Shown piece after piece: positions 1 to 8,732 of a stretch of DNA of 64,000 bases. Source of the stretch: JAEUIA01 sp034440255 (GTDB taxonomy: Bacteria > Planctomycetota > UBA1135 > GCA-002686595); contig JAWXBU010000157.1 of NCBI GenBank assembly GCA_034440255.1, forward strand, positions 1 to 64,000, read 5' to 3'. Numbering within the stretch: the stretch's first letter is position 1; each line of letters starts with the position of its first letter. The position numbers were made by a program, and so were the translations under genes. The notes beneath the pieces are model-generated. The model was not told where the DNA came from, did no database searches, and saw only the letters and a program-made list of their open reading frames with translations.

Positions 1-60
1 CTCCTCGACGTATCGCAGAGGATACGCGGTCGTCGTCGCTTCTTGCCCGACAACGAATGA
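1..60 (+). CDS. C-terminal end of an unidentified protein (partial)
   Basis: The first 60 bases read open in frame 1 for 19 codons and end in TGA at 58-60. The peptide is basic with an acidic end (it finishes RRRFLPDNE). The start lies outside the window, so no function can be given. The downstream cyanophycinase-like gene runs towards it, so the two are convergent with about 50 bases between. The fragment is short and could be chance. Confidence 0.35.
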   Translation, partial: LLDVSQRIRGRRRFLPDNE

Positions 61-111
61 GGACGAATCCTGCTAGCGATTCAGCCGTTACAGCCCACTC
101 GCCAGCGCACT

Positions 112-951
112 TCAGTCCGATTTGGCCGCCCACTCGAACTTGTCGCCGCGCTTCAGCACGTGCAGCTTCAGGTCGCTCGCGGAGTGAAGCTCGCCGTCGG
201 CGCGTGCAACCCGTTTCGCAGCGCGTGCGTCGACGACGAGTACCGTGCTCTCGCCGATCACTTCGAACGAGCGTCCGCTCACCACCACCGCCGTCTTCTC
301 GTCGATGCCGACGCCGATCGCTTCCGGATGATCGAGTACGCACGCGAGCATTCGGGTGAAACGCTGACGCTGCACGAAGTGCTGATCGAGGATCACCTCG
401 GGCCACAAGCCGAGCCCGTCGGTCGTTTGCGTTGCGCCGGCTTTGACGCTTTTCAGATCGGCTTTGTCGCCGCCCATGATCATCAACTTCGACATAGCCG
501 CTGCACCGGCGCTCGTGCCGCCGACGACAGCGCCCTCGTGGAAGCGCTTGACGATCGCGTCCACGAGCTTGGCCGTCTCGAGCGCTTCGAGCAAACGCTT
601 TTGATCTCCGCCGGGCATCCAAATGAACGCGGCCTTCTCGATCGCCAGAAGCGCCGCGACCGGATCGCTCACGTCGAGAACGCTCACATTCGTCGCGCCG
701 TGTTCCATCCAAAAAGTGCGCGACTCTTCCCCTGACTTCGGATCGCTCGAAGCTTGAGCCACGATCAGCATCGCTGCGGATTTGCCGCCCGCCTGCATCA
801 ATGCGCGCTCGATGATCTCCGGAGTCGTTCCCCCACCGCCAACCGCGATCAGCACTCCCTTCGGACGTGCCGCGTCGGGAGGAGCGGATTTCAAAGCGAG
901 GGTGCAGGCGACGAGCAAAGAACACGCGGCGAAAACGAAGGGAATTTTCAT
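112..951 (-). CDS. Cyanophycinase-like peptidase S51 lipoprotein
   Basis: A 279-residue exported protein. Starting at the ATG at 951 gives a lipoprotein signal peptide with lipobox LLVAC (Cys about residue 15), which is why I prefer it over the longer frame. The body resembles cyanophycinase (peptidase family S51): a glycine-rich strand near residues 34-41, a GGDQ loop near 114-117, and the nucleophile elbow GGTSAGA with the putative catalytic Ser at about 147. Family members cut cyanophycin (multi-Arg-poly-Asp) to beta-Asp-Arg dipeptides. A lipoprotein form would act outside the cytoplasm, so the real substrate may be another beta-aspartyl or peptide polymer. The gene is divergent from the selenoprotein gene starting at 1093. 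Confidence 0.85.
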   Translation of the reverse strand: MKIPFVFAACSLLVACTLALKSAPPDAARPKGVLIAVGGGGTTPEIIERALMQAGGKSAAMLIVAQASSDPKSGEESRTFWMEHGATNVSVLDVSDPVAALLAIEKAAFIWMPGGDQKRLLEALETAKLVDAIVKRFHEGAVVGGTSAGAAAMSKLMIMGGDKADLKSVKAGATQTTDGLGLWPEVILDQHFVQRQRFTRMLACVLDHPEAIGVGIDEKTAVVVSGRSFEVIGESTVLVVDARAAKRVARADGELHSASDLKLHVLKRGDKFEWAAKSD

Positions 952-1092
952 GGGCGCCAGGTTCGACGCTCGCGCCGTCCACGTCAACTGGGGATTCCGC
1001 GCATCGCGAGAGCGCTCGGCTAGACTTTGCGCTCCGAAGTCGTGATCTCTGTTCGATCACGATCCCTGTGAAACCGCACTGGAGGTCACTCG

Positions 1093-2217
1093 ATGAGTAC
1101 GAGGTCACGCCCGGGCTGGATGCGCGCACTGCTTGCCGCATGCACCTTGGGGATAGCCGCGCTGTTCGTTCAAGCGCAGTCGGCAAGTGCCGACTTGACC
1201 AAGAATTTCGACACGATCGTCGAACGCTTGGACAAGGCTCGTAAGGAACATTCCAAGTCCATGGAGAACGCGACGGACGAAGCCGAGCAAGAGAAGCTTC
1301 AAGAGCAACGTCCGGGTGAAGCATTCATACCGGAGTTCCAAGCGGTTGCGCGCGAGGCCAAAGGCACCGAAGTCGCGGCCAAAGCATGGATGCGCGTCGC
1401 GGAGATCGCGGCTGATTTCGGCCGCAAACCGGATGCGATCGAAGCGCTCGACACCCTGATGGAGGCGCACATCGCCTCCCCCGCACTCGAAAGTTTGCCG
1501 GGACTCGTTTCGCGCCGACTCGGCAGTTTTCTCGGCAAAGAGAAGACCGAGAAGACGCTGCGGACACTGATCGAAAAGAGTCCGCACAAGACCATTCAAG
1601 CAGCCTCCATGTTCACGGTGGCTTCGTCGATCGTGAAGGACAAGAAGGCCACCCCGGAACGCACGGCCGAAGCGCGCGCGCTGATGGCGAAGCTGCAGAA
1701 GGAGTACGTCGGCGTCGTCGACTCTCGCAAGCAGGACTTCGCCGCACAGGCTGAAGCCGTGCTCTTCGAAATGGACTTCTTGCAGATCGGCAAAGTCGCG
1801 CCCGACTTCGAAGTCACCGACGAAAACGGCGTGAAGTTCAAGCTTTCCGACTACCGCGGCAAAGTTGTGGTCGTCGATTTCTGGGGCAACTGGTGAGGCC
1901 CTTGCGTTGCGATGCTGCCGCACGAAAGGTCGCTCGTGAAGCGACTCCAATCGCAGCCCTTCGCCCTTCTCGGGATCAACAGTGACGGTGACGCCGAAAA
2001 GGTGAAGCAGATCCTGAAGGATCAAGAGATCACGTGGCGCCAAGCCATCGACGGAAGCACCAGTGGTCCGCTCGCCAAGCGCTGGAACATCAAAAGTTGG
2101 CCCACGATCTTCGTGATCGATGGCAAAGGTGTCATCCGCTACAAGAATGTGCGCGAAGAAAAGATGGACGAGGCCATCGACGCGCTTCTCGCCGAGATGA
2201 AGAGCGCGAAGAAGTGA
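1093..2217 (+). CDS. TlpA/thioredoxin-like selenoprotein with in-frame TGA (Sec268, UxxC)
   Basis: A 374-residue secreted protein read through a TGA at 1894-1896. The start is fixed by a GGAGG box at 1081-1085, 7 bases before the ATG. Residues 1-35 look like a signal peptide, about 40-230 are helical and repeat-like, and about 237-374 form an AhpC/TSA-TlpA thioredoxin fold. The family active site WCxxC appears here as W-TGA-GPC: tryptophan, the TGA codon (residue 268), Gly, Pro, Cys271. After the TGA the same frame continues for over 100 residues with the expected cis-proline motif SWPTIFVID and ends in a normal TGA at 2215-2217. A hairpin sits directly after the TGA. This is the pattern of a selenocysteine protein with a Sec-Gly-Pro-Cys redox centre, probably a periplasmic thiol-disulfide oxidoreductase. 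An ordinary caller would split it into two genes at 1093-1896 and 1912-2217. A nonsense mutation is the alternative. Confidence 0.88.
1897..1929 (+). promoter_or_regulatory. bSECIS-like hairpin after the TGA of the thioredoxin-like selenoprotein
   Basis: Directly after the TGA, CCTT (1900-1903) pairs with AAGG (1926-1929). A G/A mismatch follows, then CG (1905-1906) pairs with CG (1923-1924), T1907 bulges out, and TGCG (1908-1911) pairs with CGCA (1919-1922). The apical loop is ATGCTGC, starting 16 bases after the TGA, or 15 if the closing G-C pair opens so that G1911 leads the loop. Known bacterial SECIS elements are hairpins of this size at this distance that bind SelB. I judged this by eye, not by folding software. 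Confidence 0.6.
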
Positions 2218-2254
2218 TCTGGGCGCTCGAGTAGCCTGCTGGGCTTTCGCATGA

Positions 2255-2287
2255 GCGGCCGTGCATCCGACCAGGTTGCGCGGCCGC
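2255..2287. terminator. Possible bidirectional terminator hairpin
   Basis: GCGGCCG (2255-2261) and CGGCCGC (2281-2287) are perfect complements around a 19-base loop, followed on the + strand by GCCGTTTT. The site lies between the convergent ends of the selenoprotein gene (2217) and the next minus-strand gene (2300). The long loop and short T run make it a weak candidate. Confidence 0.35.
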
Positions 2288-2299
2288 GCCGTTTTCGGG

Positions 2300-3016
2300 T
2301 CAGAGCTCGACCTTGTGCCGATTCGCGCCCTCAGTGAGATCGAGCACCGAATCGACGCGCTCGCCGCTCACCAATCGAATTTGCACGCGCGCGCTCATCG
2401 ACGGCAATCCGTCGACGCTGAACTTTCCGGATTCGAATTTGCCGGAGCGCGCAACATTTCCGCGCGCGAAACCACCCAGCAATCCGGCGCTGGTCGCACC
2501 CGACAACTCGTATTCGCCGCTGCCGGCCGGTTGCTTGTCGGCGCCGACGATTTCGACTTCCAAACTGCAACCGAGCCGCATTTCGACGGCGATCGCGTCG
2601 TCCTTCGCGGCACTGCCGTCGCGCGTGAGCCAGCCGAACTCGACGAGTTGGTCCAGCAACAAAGGACCGCTGAAATGCAGCACGTAACGCCCTTCTGTCG
2701 GCGGCAAGGTCACCGAGAATGCGCCATCGACATCGCTGCGAGTGCGCGCCAGTTCACCACCGATCACATTGCTCGTGACCTTCGAAGCAACGACGCTGAC
2801 GTCGGGAGCCGGCGCTCCGTCGGCGAGCGCGACTCGCCCTCGGACGATGCCGCCTTTTTGAGCACCGTCGATGAAGTCGGGCCCCGCGTTCGATTGGAAC
2901 AGCGTCAGCACCACGACTGCAGGCAACACGAACAGCAGCGCGACGAGCAAAAGTGTTTTCTGCTTGCTCACCACGGTGCCGTCTCGGCTCTCAGCTCTTC
3001 GCTTTGCCGGCGGCAA
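2300..3016 (-). CDS. Membrane-anchored protein with carboxypeptidase-regulatory-like domain
   Basis: Up to 238 residues: a short basic N-terminus, one hydrophobic segment (about 22-41) that anchors the protein or acts as an uncleaved signal, then an extracytoplasmic beta-rich region. The stretch beginning GGIVRGRVALADGAPAPDV resembles the carboxypeptidase-regulatory-like (transthyretin-like) beta-sandwich found in many surface proteins. The ATG at 3016 overlaps the end of leucine dehydrogenase by 26 bases; tandem GTG codons at 2974 and 2971 would start after that stop and are equally plausible. No catalytic motif is visible. It probably shares a transcript with the dehydrogenase gene, but a functional link is not evident. 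Confidence 0.75.
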   Translation of the reverse strand: MPPAKRRAESRDGTVVSKQKTLLLVALLFVLPAVVVLTLFQSNAGPDFIDGAQKGGIVRGRVALADGAPAPDVSVVASKVTSNVIGGELARTRSDVDGAFSVTLPPTEGRYVLHFSGPLLLDQLVEFGWLTRDGSAAKDDAIAVEMRLGCSLEVEIVGADKQPAGSGEYELSGATSAGLLGGFARGNVARSGKFESGKFSVDGLPSMSARVQIRLVSGERVDSVLDLTEGANRHKVEL

Positions 3017-4043
3017 TGCGTTGTTCGGCGAGGCGACCCGCAGCTTCGTGCGTGGTGATGTTCTCGCTCCGCGCGATCTCGAACACCTTCTTCAAGTTCG
3101 TGTAGACGTTCTCGAGCTTCGCGAGCGCCTTCGCTTCGGAATAGCCGCCCGGCAACATCTCGATCGAGACGTTGATGATGCCGCCCGCGTTGATGACGTA
3201 GTCCGGCGCGTACAGGATGCGACGCGCTTTCAGATCGCGACCGTGGCGCGGCTCGAGCAGTTGATTGTTCGCCGCGCCCGCGATCGCGCGGCAACGCAGC
3301 ATCGGAATCGTCTCGTCGTTCAAGCCTGCGCCGCGAGCGCACGGCGCATAGACGTCACACGGCACCGAAGCGTGGCCGACGTCGGAAACAGCCTCGAAAC
3401 CGTGCTTTTTCACGAGCTCGTCGACGCGCGCTTCGTTGATGTCGCAGATGATGACGGTCGCGCCCTTCTCCTTGAGCAACTCGGCCAAACGTCCGCCGAC
3501 GGCGCCGACGCCTTGGATCAGAATGCGCTTGCCCTTGAACTCGGCTTTGCCGTCGAGTTCCTCGAGCACGGCGCGGATACCGTACAAGCAACCGAGTGCC
3601 GTGTAGGGACTCGGATTGCCCGAGCTGCCGCTCTCGCGCGAAAGACCCGTGACGTACTTCGTTTCCTTGCGCACGACTTCGAGGTCGGCGATGCCGATGT
3701 TCATGTCCTCGGCCGTGATGTACTTGCCCTCGAGGCTGTTCACGAACTTGCCCATCGAGCGGAACATCGCCTCCGATTTGCGTTTCGGATCGCCGATGAT
3801 GACCGACTTGCCGCCGCCGAGCCCCGTCTCCGCAACCGCCGATTTGTACGTCATCCCTTTCGACAGACGCAGCACGTCGAATAGCGCTTCGTCCTCGGAC
3901 GCGTACGGCAACATGCGCAATCCACCGAGCGCCGGCCCGAGCGTCGTGTCGTGCACCGCGATCAACGCGTGCAATCCGGACTTCTGATCACGGCAGCGGA
4001 CGACCTTCTCGTAACCGTCGACCTCGATCTCGGTGATTTCCAT
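2991..4043 (-). CDS. ldh: Leucine dehydrogenase (Glu/Leu/Phe/Val dehydrogenase family)
   Basis: A 350-residue cytoplasmic enzyme, close to the usual length for leucine dehydrogenase. The N-terminal domain carries GPALGGLRM and GGGKSVI, with the conserved substrate lysine; the C-terminal NAD-binding domain carries the GVGAVGG dinucleotide loop (about residues 180-186) and a late NAGG motif. The family deaminates branched-chain amino acids reversibly with NAD to 2-oxoacids and ammonia, the first step of leucine, isoleucine and valine breakdown. The ATG at 4043 gives the family N-terminus; the frame stays open much further upstream, but that extension runs antisense to the helicase gene. The 214-base gap to the divergent helicase gene probably holds both promoters. 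Confidence 0.93.
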   Translation of the reverse strand: MEITEIEVDGYEKVVRCRDQKSGLHALIAVHDTTLGPALGGLRMLPYASEDEALFDVLRLSKGMTYKSAVAETGLGGGKSVIIGDPKRKSEAMFRSMGKFVNSLEGKYITAEDMNIGIADLEVVRKETKYVTGLSRESGSSGNPSPYTALGCLYGIRAVLEELDGKAEFKGKRILIQGVGAVGGRLAELLKEKGATVIICDINEARVDELVKKHGFEAVSDVGHASVPCDVYAPCARGAGLNDETIPMLRCRAIAGAANNQLLEPRHGRDLKARRILYAPDYVINAGGIINVSIEMLPGGYSEAKALAKLENVYTNLKKVFEIARSENITTHEAAGRLAEQRIAAGKAKS

Positions 4044-4257
4044 CGTCGTCTCGCTCTTGTGCTGGCTTTTGTGGGTGATCTCGAGTGCGGCCGACACGTC
4101 TCGTTGGAGGCGTCCCGCCGATGAAAAAGCCGGAACAGGATAGGGGTCGCCCGCACGCATGTCGAGCAGTCGGAAGGCGTGAAAACGCCGTATTCGTCGC
4201 GTCGCGAACCCGATCGCGCTCTCCCAAAGCCGTATCCTGGAGAGCCCGCTCTGCATC

Positions 4258-7200
4258 ATGATCGTACCCCCGAAGCCTACGGCCGTCGCGCGCCGCAATC
4301 CGCTCGCAGGGATCGTGTTCGTGACGATCTGGGCCACCGGATCGGATCCGGCTCTGGCCCGCATCGTGCGAGTCACGGCCCTGAAGGCGACAGGCACGGC
4401 GGGCGAGTGGGACCTGTTCGAGCGCCTGACGAATCCCTTCGCGGACCAGGACGACGAGGCGGGACGCACTGCGATCGCTGCGCACATCGAGCGCGACTTC
4501 GGCATCGCGCGCGCGCAGTTCGGCAACGCAGCGAGCGCCGACGACGCGTGGGAGAAATTGATCGCGTTCATCGACGGCGCCGGCGTCGTGGCGCCCGATG
4601 CCGACGTCTTCGAGAGTTGGTTCGAGCACTTCGCTCGTCGTCGCGGCGGAACACCGCCGTGCATCGCGCCGTGTGACGTCGCTGCGTTGTTCTTGCCGGG
4701 AAGATTGGCTTCGAAGCGCGCGGAACTCGTGTCGCTCTTGACGCGCGCCGACGTGCTTGCGCACGGACCGTTGGAGTTGCACGCGGCTCTCGTCGAACTC
4801 GCACAGCGCATTCACGCGTTGGCCGAGGACGTTCTGCGCATCGCGGTGCTCGGATACAAACGCGCTTGGGACGGACTCGTCGACGTCGACCCGCGCGCGG
4901 CGATGCGCATTCAACTCGCGTTCGCGTTGCTCGACCGCCCCTCGATGTGGACGCGCGCACCAGACGGGCCTGCGGCGCAGTTGGTCGACGGCCGCATCGT
5001 CACGTTCGGCCGTGATGCAAGCCCGCTCGAGGACTTGATCGAAGACGTCGAGCCGCGCTGCGCGACCGAGCGCGATCGCTTCGAAGCGCTCGAGGGTCGT
5101 CCAGCCGACTCGAACGAAGCCAAGCCTTTCCACGACGACGACATGGCGACGCTCGACGCCATTTTCGAGCGCCTTTTGCCGGCGAATTTCGCCAAGTCGG
5201 GCGCTGCCCTCGCACAACCGACGTACCGACCGTCGCAGCATCAGGTCGCGCGCGAAGTCGCGAAGTCGCTCGGCGCTGACGAACTGTTGCTCGTGCACGC
5301 GCCGACGGGCACGGGCAAGACGCTCGCGTATCTCGTGCCCGCGATGTTGTGGGCGAAGCGTCACGGCGTGCGCGTCGGCGTCGCCACGTACACGCGCGCA
5401 CTGCAAGAACAGGCGATGGATCGCGAAGTGCCGCGCGCGTTGTCGATGCTCGCAGCTGCAGGCATCTCTACGCCGACTTTCGTGACGGTATTGAAGGGAC
5501 GCGACAACTACGTTTGCTGGCGCGCACTGAAGCACTCGACGCCTGAAGAAGATTCGGCGGAGGCATGGTTCGCGTGGACGTACGTGGCCGTGTTCGCGAT
5601 GACGGACGCCGACGCGGATCTCGATCGACTGCCGACGCGCTCGCCGATCGCGCTCGAATCGACGGAAGCCTTCCAACGCGCGCTGCAGGCTGCGGTGCGT
5701 TCTGTTCGTGGGCTGACGGCGTGCTGCACTCGCGCTGAAGACAAGCGCACTTGCGCAGCAGAAGTAGCGCGAAAACGAGCCGAAAAGAGCCACGTCGTGA
5801 TCGTGAATCAAGCGTTCGCGCTCGCCCGACAAGAGTTCTTTCGCCACATCGTGTTCGATGAATGTGAACACTTGCACGAGCAAGCGCACAGCGCGTGGAG
5901 TCGCACGATCGGCTTCCGCGACGTGCGCAACGTGTTGGCGTTGATGCGTCAGCCCGGACGCGTGCATTCGCGTGCGTTGCTCGATCGGTTGAAGCGGTCG
6001 CTCTTGGAAGGCACGCCGTCGGGCGACGCACTCGATCTGACCATCGAAATGTGGACGGCACTCCGCTCGAGCGTCGACGTGCTCCACAAGGAAGTCGAAG
6101 CGTTCGAGACGTGGCGCAGCGCGACATTGAAGGAACGCGTCGATCGCGAAGAGCACTCGATGTTGCGGGAATTCGTGCTCGAACACGGATCCGACGAGCT
6201 GGTTCAAGCGCGCGTCGACGTCGTGAAACGCGGCAACGCGCTCGATGCGCTGCTCGCGGCGCTCGTCGAGTACGTCGATCAATTGCACTTGCGCAATTCG
6301 GGCGCGCTGCGGCGCGCGTTCGATCGATCTCGTTTCGAATTGAACGAGATCGTCGGCGTCATCGACGCGTGGATCCCGATCGAAGAGGGCAAAACGCGCT
6401 TTCGGCCGAGCACCTTCTACGACGTCGAGCGCGATCACCGCGGCGACGTGATCTTGGCTGCACGCGTGCTGCTCCCGAACGAGTTCTTGGGTCGCAACTA
6501 CTACCCTGAGCTGAAGACGGGCGTGTTCATCTCGGCGACGACGTGGCTGCAAGACGGATTCTCGGCCGCGCGCGCGTACTTGGGTCTCGACCGCGCCGAA
6601 CATCCGGCCGAGGACGAAGAACGCGCGCCGTCGAAAGTGCGCACGTTCCGTGCTCCCGACGTGTTCGATTACAGCCGCGTCCTCGTCGCGATCCCGCGTG
6701 ATGCGCCCGTCGTCGGGGCCGACAAGGGCAAGTTCCTCGAGTACGTGCGTCGGTTCGTGACGTATCTCGGCGAACGCACGAACGGCCGAATGCTCGTGCT
6801 GTTCACGAACTCGAGCGACGTCAAGAAGGTCGGCGAAGAGACGAGCGGCTTCTTCCGTGCGCGGCGCATTCCGCTGTGGTTCCAGAACATGGAGGGCAGT
6901 GCGAAGGAAGAGCTGTCCGACCTGTTCCGCTCGACGATCGATTCGATCCTCTTCGGCGTCGACACGTTCTGGTATGGCGCGGATTTCCCAGGCGAAACCC
7001 TCGAATACCTCGTGATCGTGCGTCTGCCGTACGGCGTCCCCGATCGCTATCACCACGCTCAATGCGCGACGATCGGGTTGAACGAACAGCGTCGACAGAT
7101 CTACGTGCCGCGCGCGCTCGCGAAGTTTCGCCAGGGTTTCGGACGCTTGATGCGGCGCGAGAGCGACCGTGGCTGCGTGTTCGTGCTGGACGGGCGCATC

Positions 7201-7572
7201 GGCGATCCGCGTCATCGCTTTTTTCTGCGTGAGTTGCCGATCGAGCGTTCGTTCGACGTCGGCACTTCGTCCGAGCCCGAGACGAAGGGCGCGCGGCTCG
7301 TACGCGGCGACACCGATCATTGTGTGCACGAAGCGCTGGCGCACATGCACTTGCTAGCCGACGTGAAGCGACGCGGGCTCGACTCGAGCTTTCACTCCGA
7401 GGGCAGGCCGTTGCGCGGACACGAAGACGAGTCGATGGAGCACGGATCGTCGCGCGCTCGCTCTGATTCCGACGCGGCAAGTGAAGCTCCGCCGGCTCAA
7501 CCGAAGCCCACGCGCCGCCGCGAACCGCCAACTGGGCCGATCGACATCTCACGAGAGGACTTGCCGTTTTGA
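4258..7572 (+). CDS. dinG: DinG-type iron-sulfur helicase with degenerate N-terminal exonuclease domain
   Basis: An 1104-residue XPD/DinG-like superfamily 2 helicase. Walker A is APTGTGKT (near residue 347), the DEAH box appears as DECEH (534-538), and the late motif VI is QGFGRLMRR. Cysteines at about 420, 489, 490 and 499 lie where DinG/XPD enzymes bind a 4Fe-4S cluster. The first 65 or so residues align with a DEDD exonuclease domain, as in Firmicutes DinG, but the metal-binding DxETTG motif reads TIWATG, so nuclease activity is unlikely. The C-terminal 70 residues are polar, probably disordered and end in a proline/arginine-rich tail. DinG proteins unwind DNA and R-loops in repair and replication-transcription conflict. 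The stop overlaps the prmA start by 4 bases. Confidence 0.9.
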   Translation: MIVPPKPTAVARRNPLAGIVFVTIWATGSDPALARIVRVTALKATGTAGEWDLFERLTNPFADQDDEAGRTAIAAHIERDFGIARAQFGNAASADDAWEKLIAFIDGAGVVAPDADVFESWFEHFARRRGGTPPCIAPCDVAALFLPGRLASKRAELVSLLTRADVLAHGPLELHAALVELAQRIHALAEDVLRIAVLGYKRAWDGLVDVDPRAAMRIQLAFALLDRPSMWTRAPDGPAAQLVDGRIVTFGRDASPLEDLIEDVEPRCATERDRFEALEGRPADSNEAKPFHDDDMATLDAIFERLLPANFAKSGAALAQPTYRPSQHQVAREVAKSLGADELLLVHAPTGTGKTLAYLVPAMLWAKRHGVRVGVATYTRALQEQAMDREVPRALSMLAAAGISTPTFVTVLKGRDNYVCWRALKHSTPEEDSAEAWFAWTYVAVFAMTDADADLDRLPTRSPIALESTEAFQRALQAAVRSVRGLTACCTRAEDKRTCAAEVARKRAEKSHVVIVNQAFALARQEFFRHIVFDECEHLHEQAHSAWSRTIGFRDVRNVLALMRQPGRVHSRALLDRLKRSLLEGTPSGDALDLTIEMWTALRSSVDVLHKEVEAFETWRSATLKERVDREEHSMLREFVLEHGSDELVQARVDVVKRGNALDALLAALVEYVDQLHLRNSGALRRAFDRSRFELNEIVGVIDAWIPIEEGKTRFRPSTFYDVERDHRGDVILAARVLLPNEFLGRNYYPELKTGVFISATTWLQDGFSAARAYLGLDRAEHPAEDEERAPSKVRTFRAPDVFDYSRVLVAIPRDAPVVGADKGKFLEYVRRFVTYLGERTNGRMLVLFTNSSDVKKVGEETSGFFRARRIPLWFQNMEGSAKEELSDLFRSTIDSILFGVDTFWYGADFPGETLEYLVIVRLPYGVPDRYHHAQCATIGLNEQRRQIYVPRALAKFRQGFGRLMRRESDRGCVFVLDGRIGDPRHRFFLRELPIERSFDVGTSSEPETKGARLVRGDTDHCVHEALAHMHLLADVKRRGLDSSFHSEGRPLRGHEDESMEHGSSRARSDSDAASEAPPAQPKPTRRREPPTGPIDISREDLPF

Positions 7573-8489
7573 ACGAAACGCCGCGTTGGATCGAAGTGCG
7601 CGTGCTGGCGCCGATCGGTTGGTGTGAATTCGTCGCCGAGCACCTGGCGATCGGGCCCTGCACATCGGTCGTGTTCGGTCGTCCGTCGCTCGCGACGGAT
7701 GCTGCGCCGGACGGATTCGATTTCGTGCGTACGTTCATACCGTCGCACGCGGATTCGCCGGGCGTGCGCGAGGAGATCGAAGCGGTGATGCGCTCGCTAC
7801 CTGAACTCACAGGCGTCGACGAGTTGCATTCGCTCACGCTCGAGTTCCGACCCTTGCCGCCCGAGGACTACGCGACGTCGTGGAAAAAGAGTTGGAAGCC
7901 TTTCCGTGTCGGCCGTTTGTGCGTTCTCGCGCCGTGGAGCGAATCGAAGCCGCGCGCGAGCGACATCGTGATGCACCTCGAACCCGGCGGCGCGTTCGGC
8001 TCGGGTCGCCATGCGACGACTCGGACGTGCATGAAAGTCTTGCTCGAGCGTATCCGCGGCGGTGAGCGCGTGCTCGACGCCGGCTCGGGCTCGGGCATTC
8101 TCGGCGTGACCGCTGCTTTGTGCGGAGCCGGATCCGTGCTCGGCTTCGACGTCGATCCGAATGCGGAGCCGTATGCGAACGAACTCGCCGTGAACAACGG
8201 TGTGGCGAATGTCTGCCGATTCAAGTCAGCCGGTTTCGAGGCGATTGTCGGTACGCGAGGCGGATGGGACGTCGTGCTCGCCAACATCTATTCGGACATC
8301 ATTCAAGCGCATGCGACGACGTTGCGTGACGCACTCTCACCGAACGGCTGGTTCGCGTTCAGCGGTTGTCCGAATCATCACGCCGATGCGACGCGCGCTG
8401 CGATTCGAAGTGCCGGCCTCTCTATCGATGAAGAACGCGTCCGAGGTCGCTGGCACACGTTCGTGGGGCGTCTCTCGAGCAATGAGTAG
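7569..8489 (+). CDS. prmA: Ribosomal protein L11 methyltransferase
   Basis: A 306-residue class I SAM-dependent methyltransferase. The N-terminal half is the substrate-recruiting domain of PrmA, including the family stretch YATSWKKSWKPFRVG. The catalytic domain has PGGAFGSGRHATT, the SAM-binding glycine motif LDAGSGSGILG (about residues 172-182) and the motif LANIYSD. PrmA trimethylates ribosomal protein L11 in the cytoplasm. The start is a TTG whose TTGA overlaps the helicase stop, so translation is probably coupled. A hairpin immediately follows the TAG stop. Confidence 0.9.
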   Translation: MNETPRWIEVRVLAPIGWCEFVAEHLAIGPCTSVVFGRPSLATDAAPDGFDFVRTFIPSHADSPGVREEIEAVMRSLPELTGVDELHSLTLEFRPLPPEDYATSWKKSWKPFRVGRLCVLAPWSESKPRASDIVMHLEPGGAFGSGRHATTRTCMKVLLERIRGGERVLDAGSGSGILGVTAALCGAGSVLGFDVDPNAEPYANELAVNNGVANVCRFKSAGFEAIVGTRGGWDVVLANIYSDIIQAHATTLRDALSPNGWFAFSGCPNHHADATRAAIRSAGLSIDEERVRGRWHTFVGRLSSNE

Positions 8490-8515
8490 AAGCACGAGCG
8501 CGGCACTGTGCTTCT
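8488..8515 (+). terminator. Likely rho-independent terminator after prmA
   Basis: AGAAGCAC (8488-8495) pairs perfectly with GTGCTTCT (8508-8515) around a 12-base loop, followed by a pyrimidine-rich TCTC tract. It starts inside the prmA stop codon. The T run is imperfect. Confidence 0.55.
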
Positions 8516-8626
8516 TCTCTCATTCGCCGCCCGAACCCAGCTCGAGCACGAGCAAGGACTCGAACAGAGATGCGTTGTGCGGCGACTGCGCGCCCATGAG
8601 TGCGCTCGTCATCCCTGAGTGAGCGT

Positions 8627-8682
8627 GTCAGTGCCACACTGACTTCGGAATGGACGCGGCACACGTTGCATCGTCCATTCCG
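8627..8682. repeat. Two tandem perfect hairpins in the prmA/HEAT convergent gap
   Basis: GTCAGTG (8627-8633) and CACTGAC (8637-8643) form a 7-bp stem with a 3-base loop. Three bases on, CGGAATGGACG (8646-8656) and CGTCCATTCCG (8672-8682) form an 11-bp perfect stem with a 15-base loop. Neither is followed by a clear T run on either strand. They may terminate or protect convergent transcripts. The rest of the 243-base gap shows nothing coding. Confidence 0.55.
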
Positions 8683-8732
8683 TGTGTGCGCTCCATCGAG
8701 TCGGACGCACGGCCGATGCGCCCCATCACTGC

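Noticed and set aside
1912..2217. Separate 101-residue gene
   Set aside because: It is the C-terminal part of the thioredoxin domain in the same frame as the upstream part; better explained by TGA readthrough.
3988..7350. 1120-codon open frame on the minus strand
   Set aside because: It is antisense to the DinG-type helicase gene, has an arginine-rich shadow composition and no recognisable motif.
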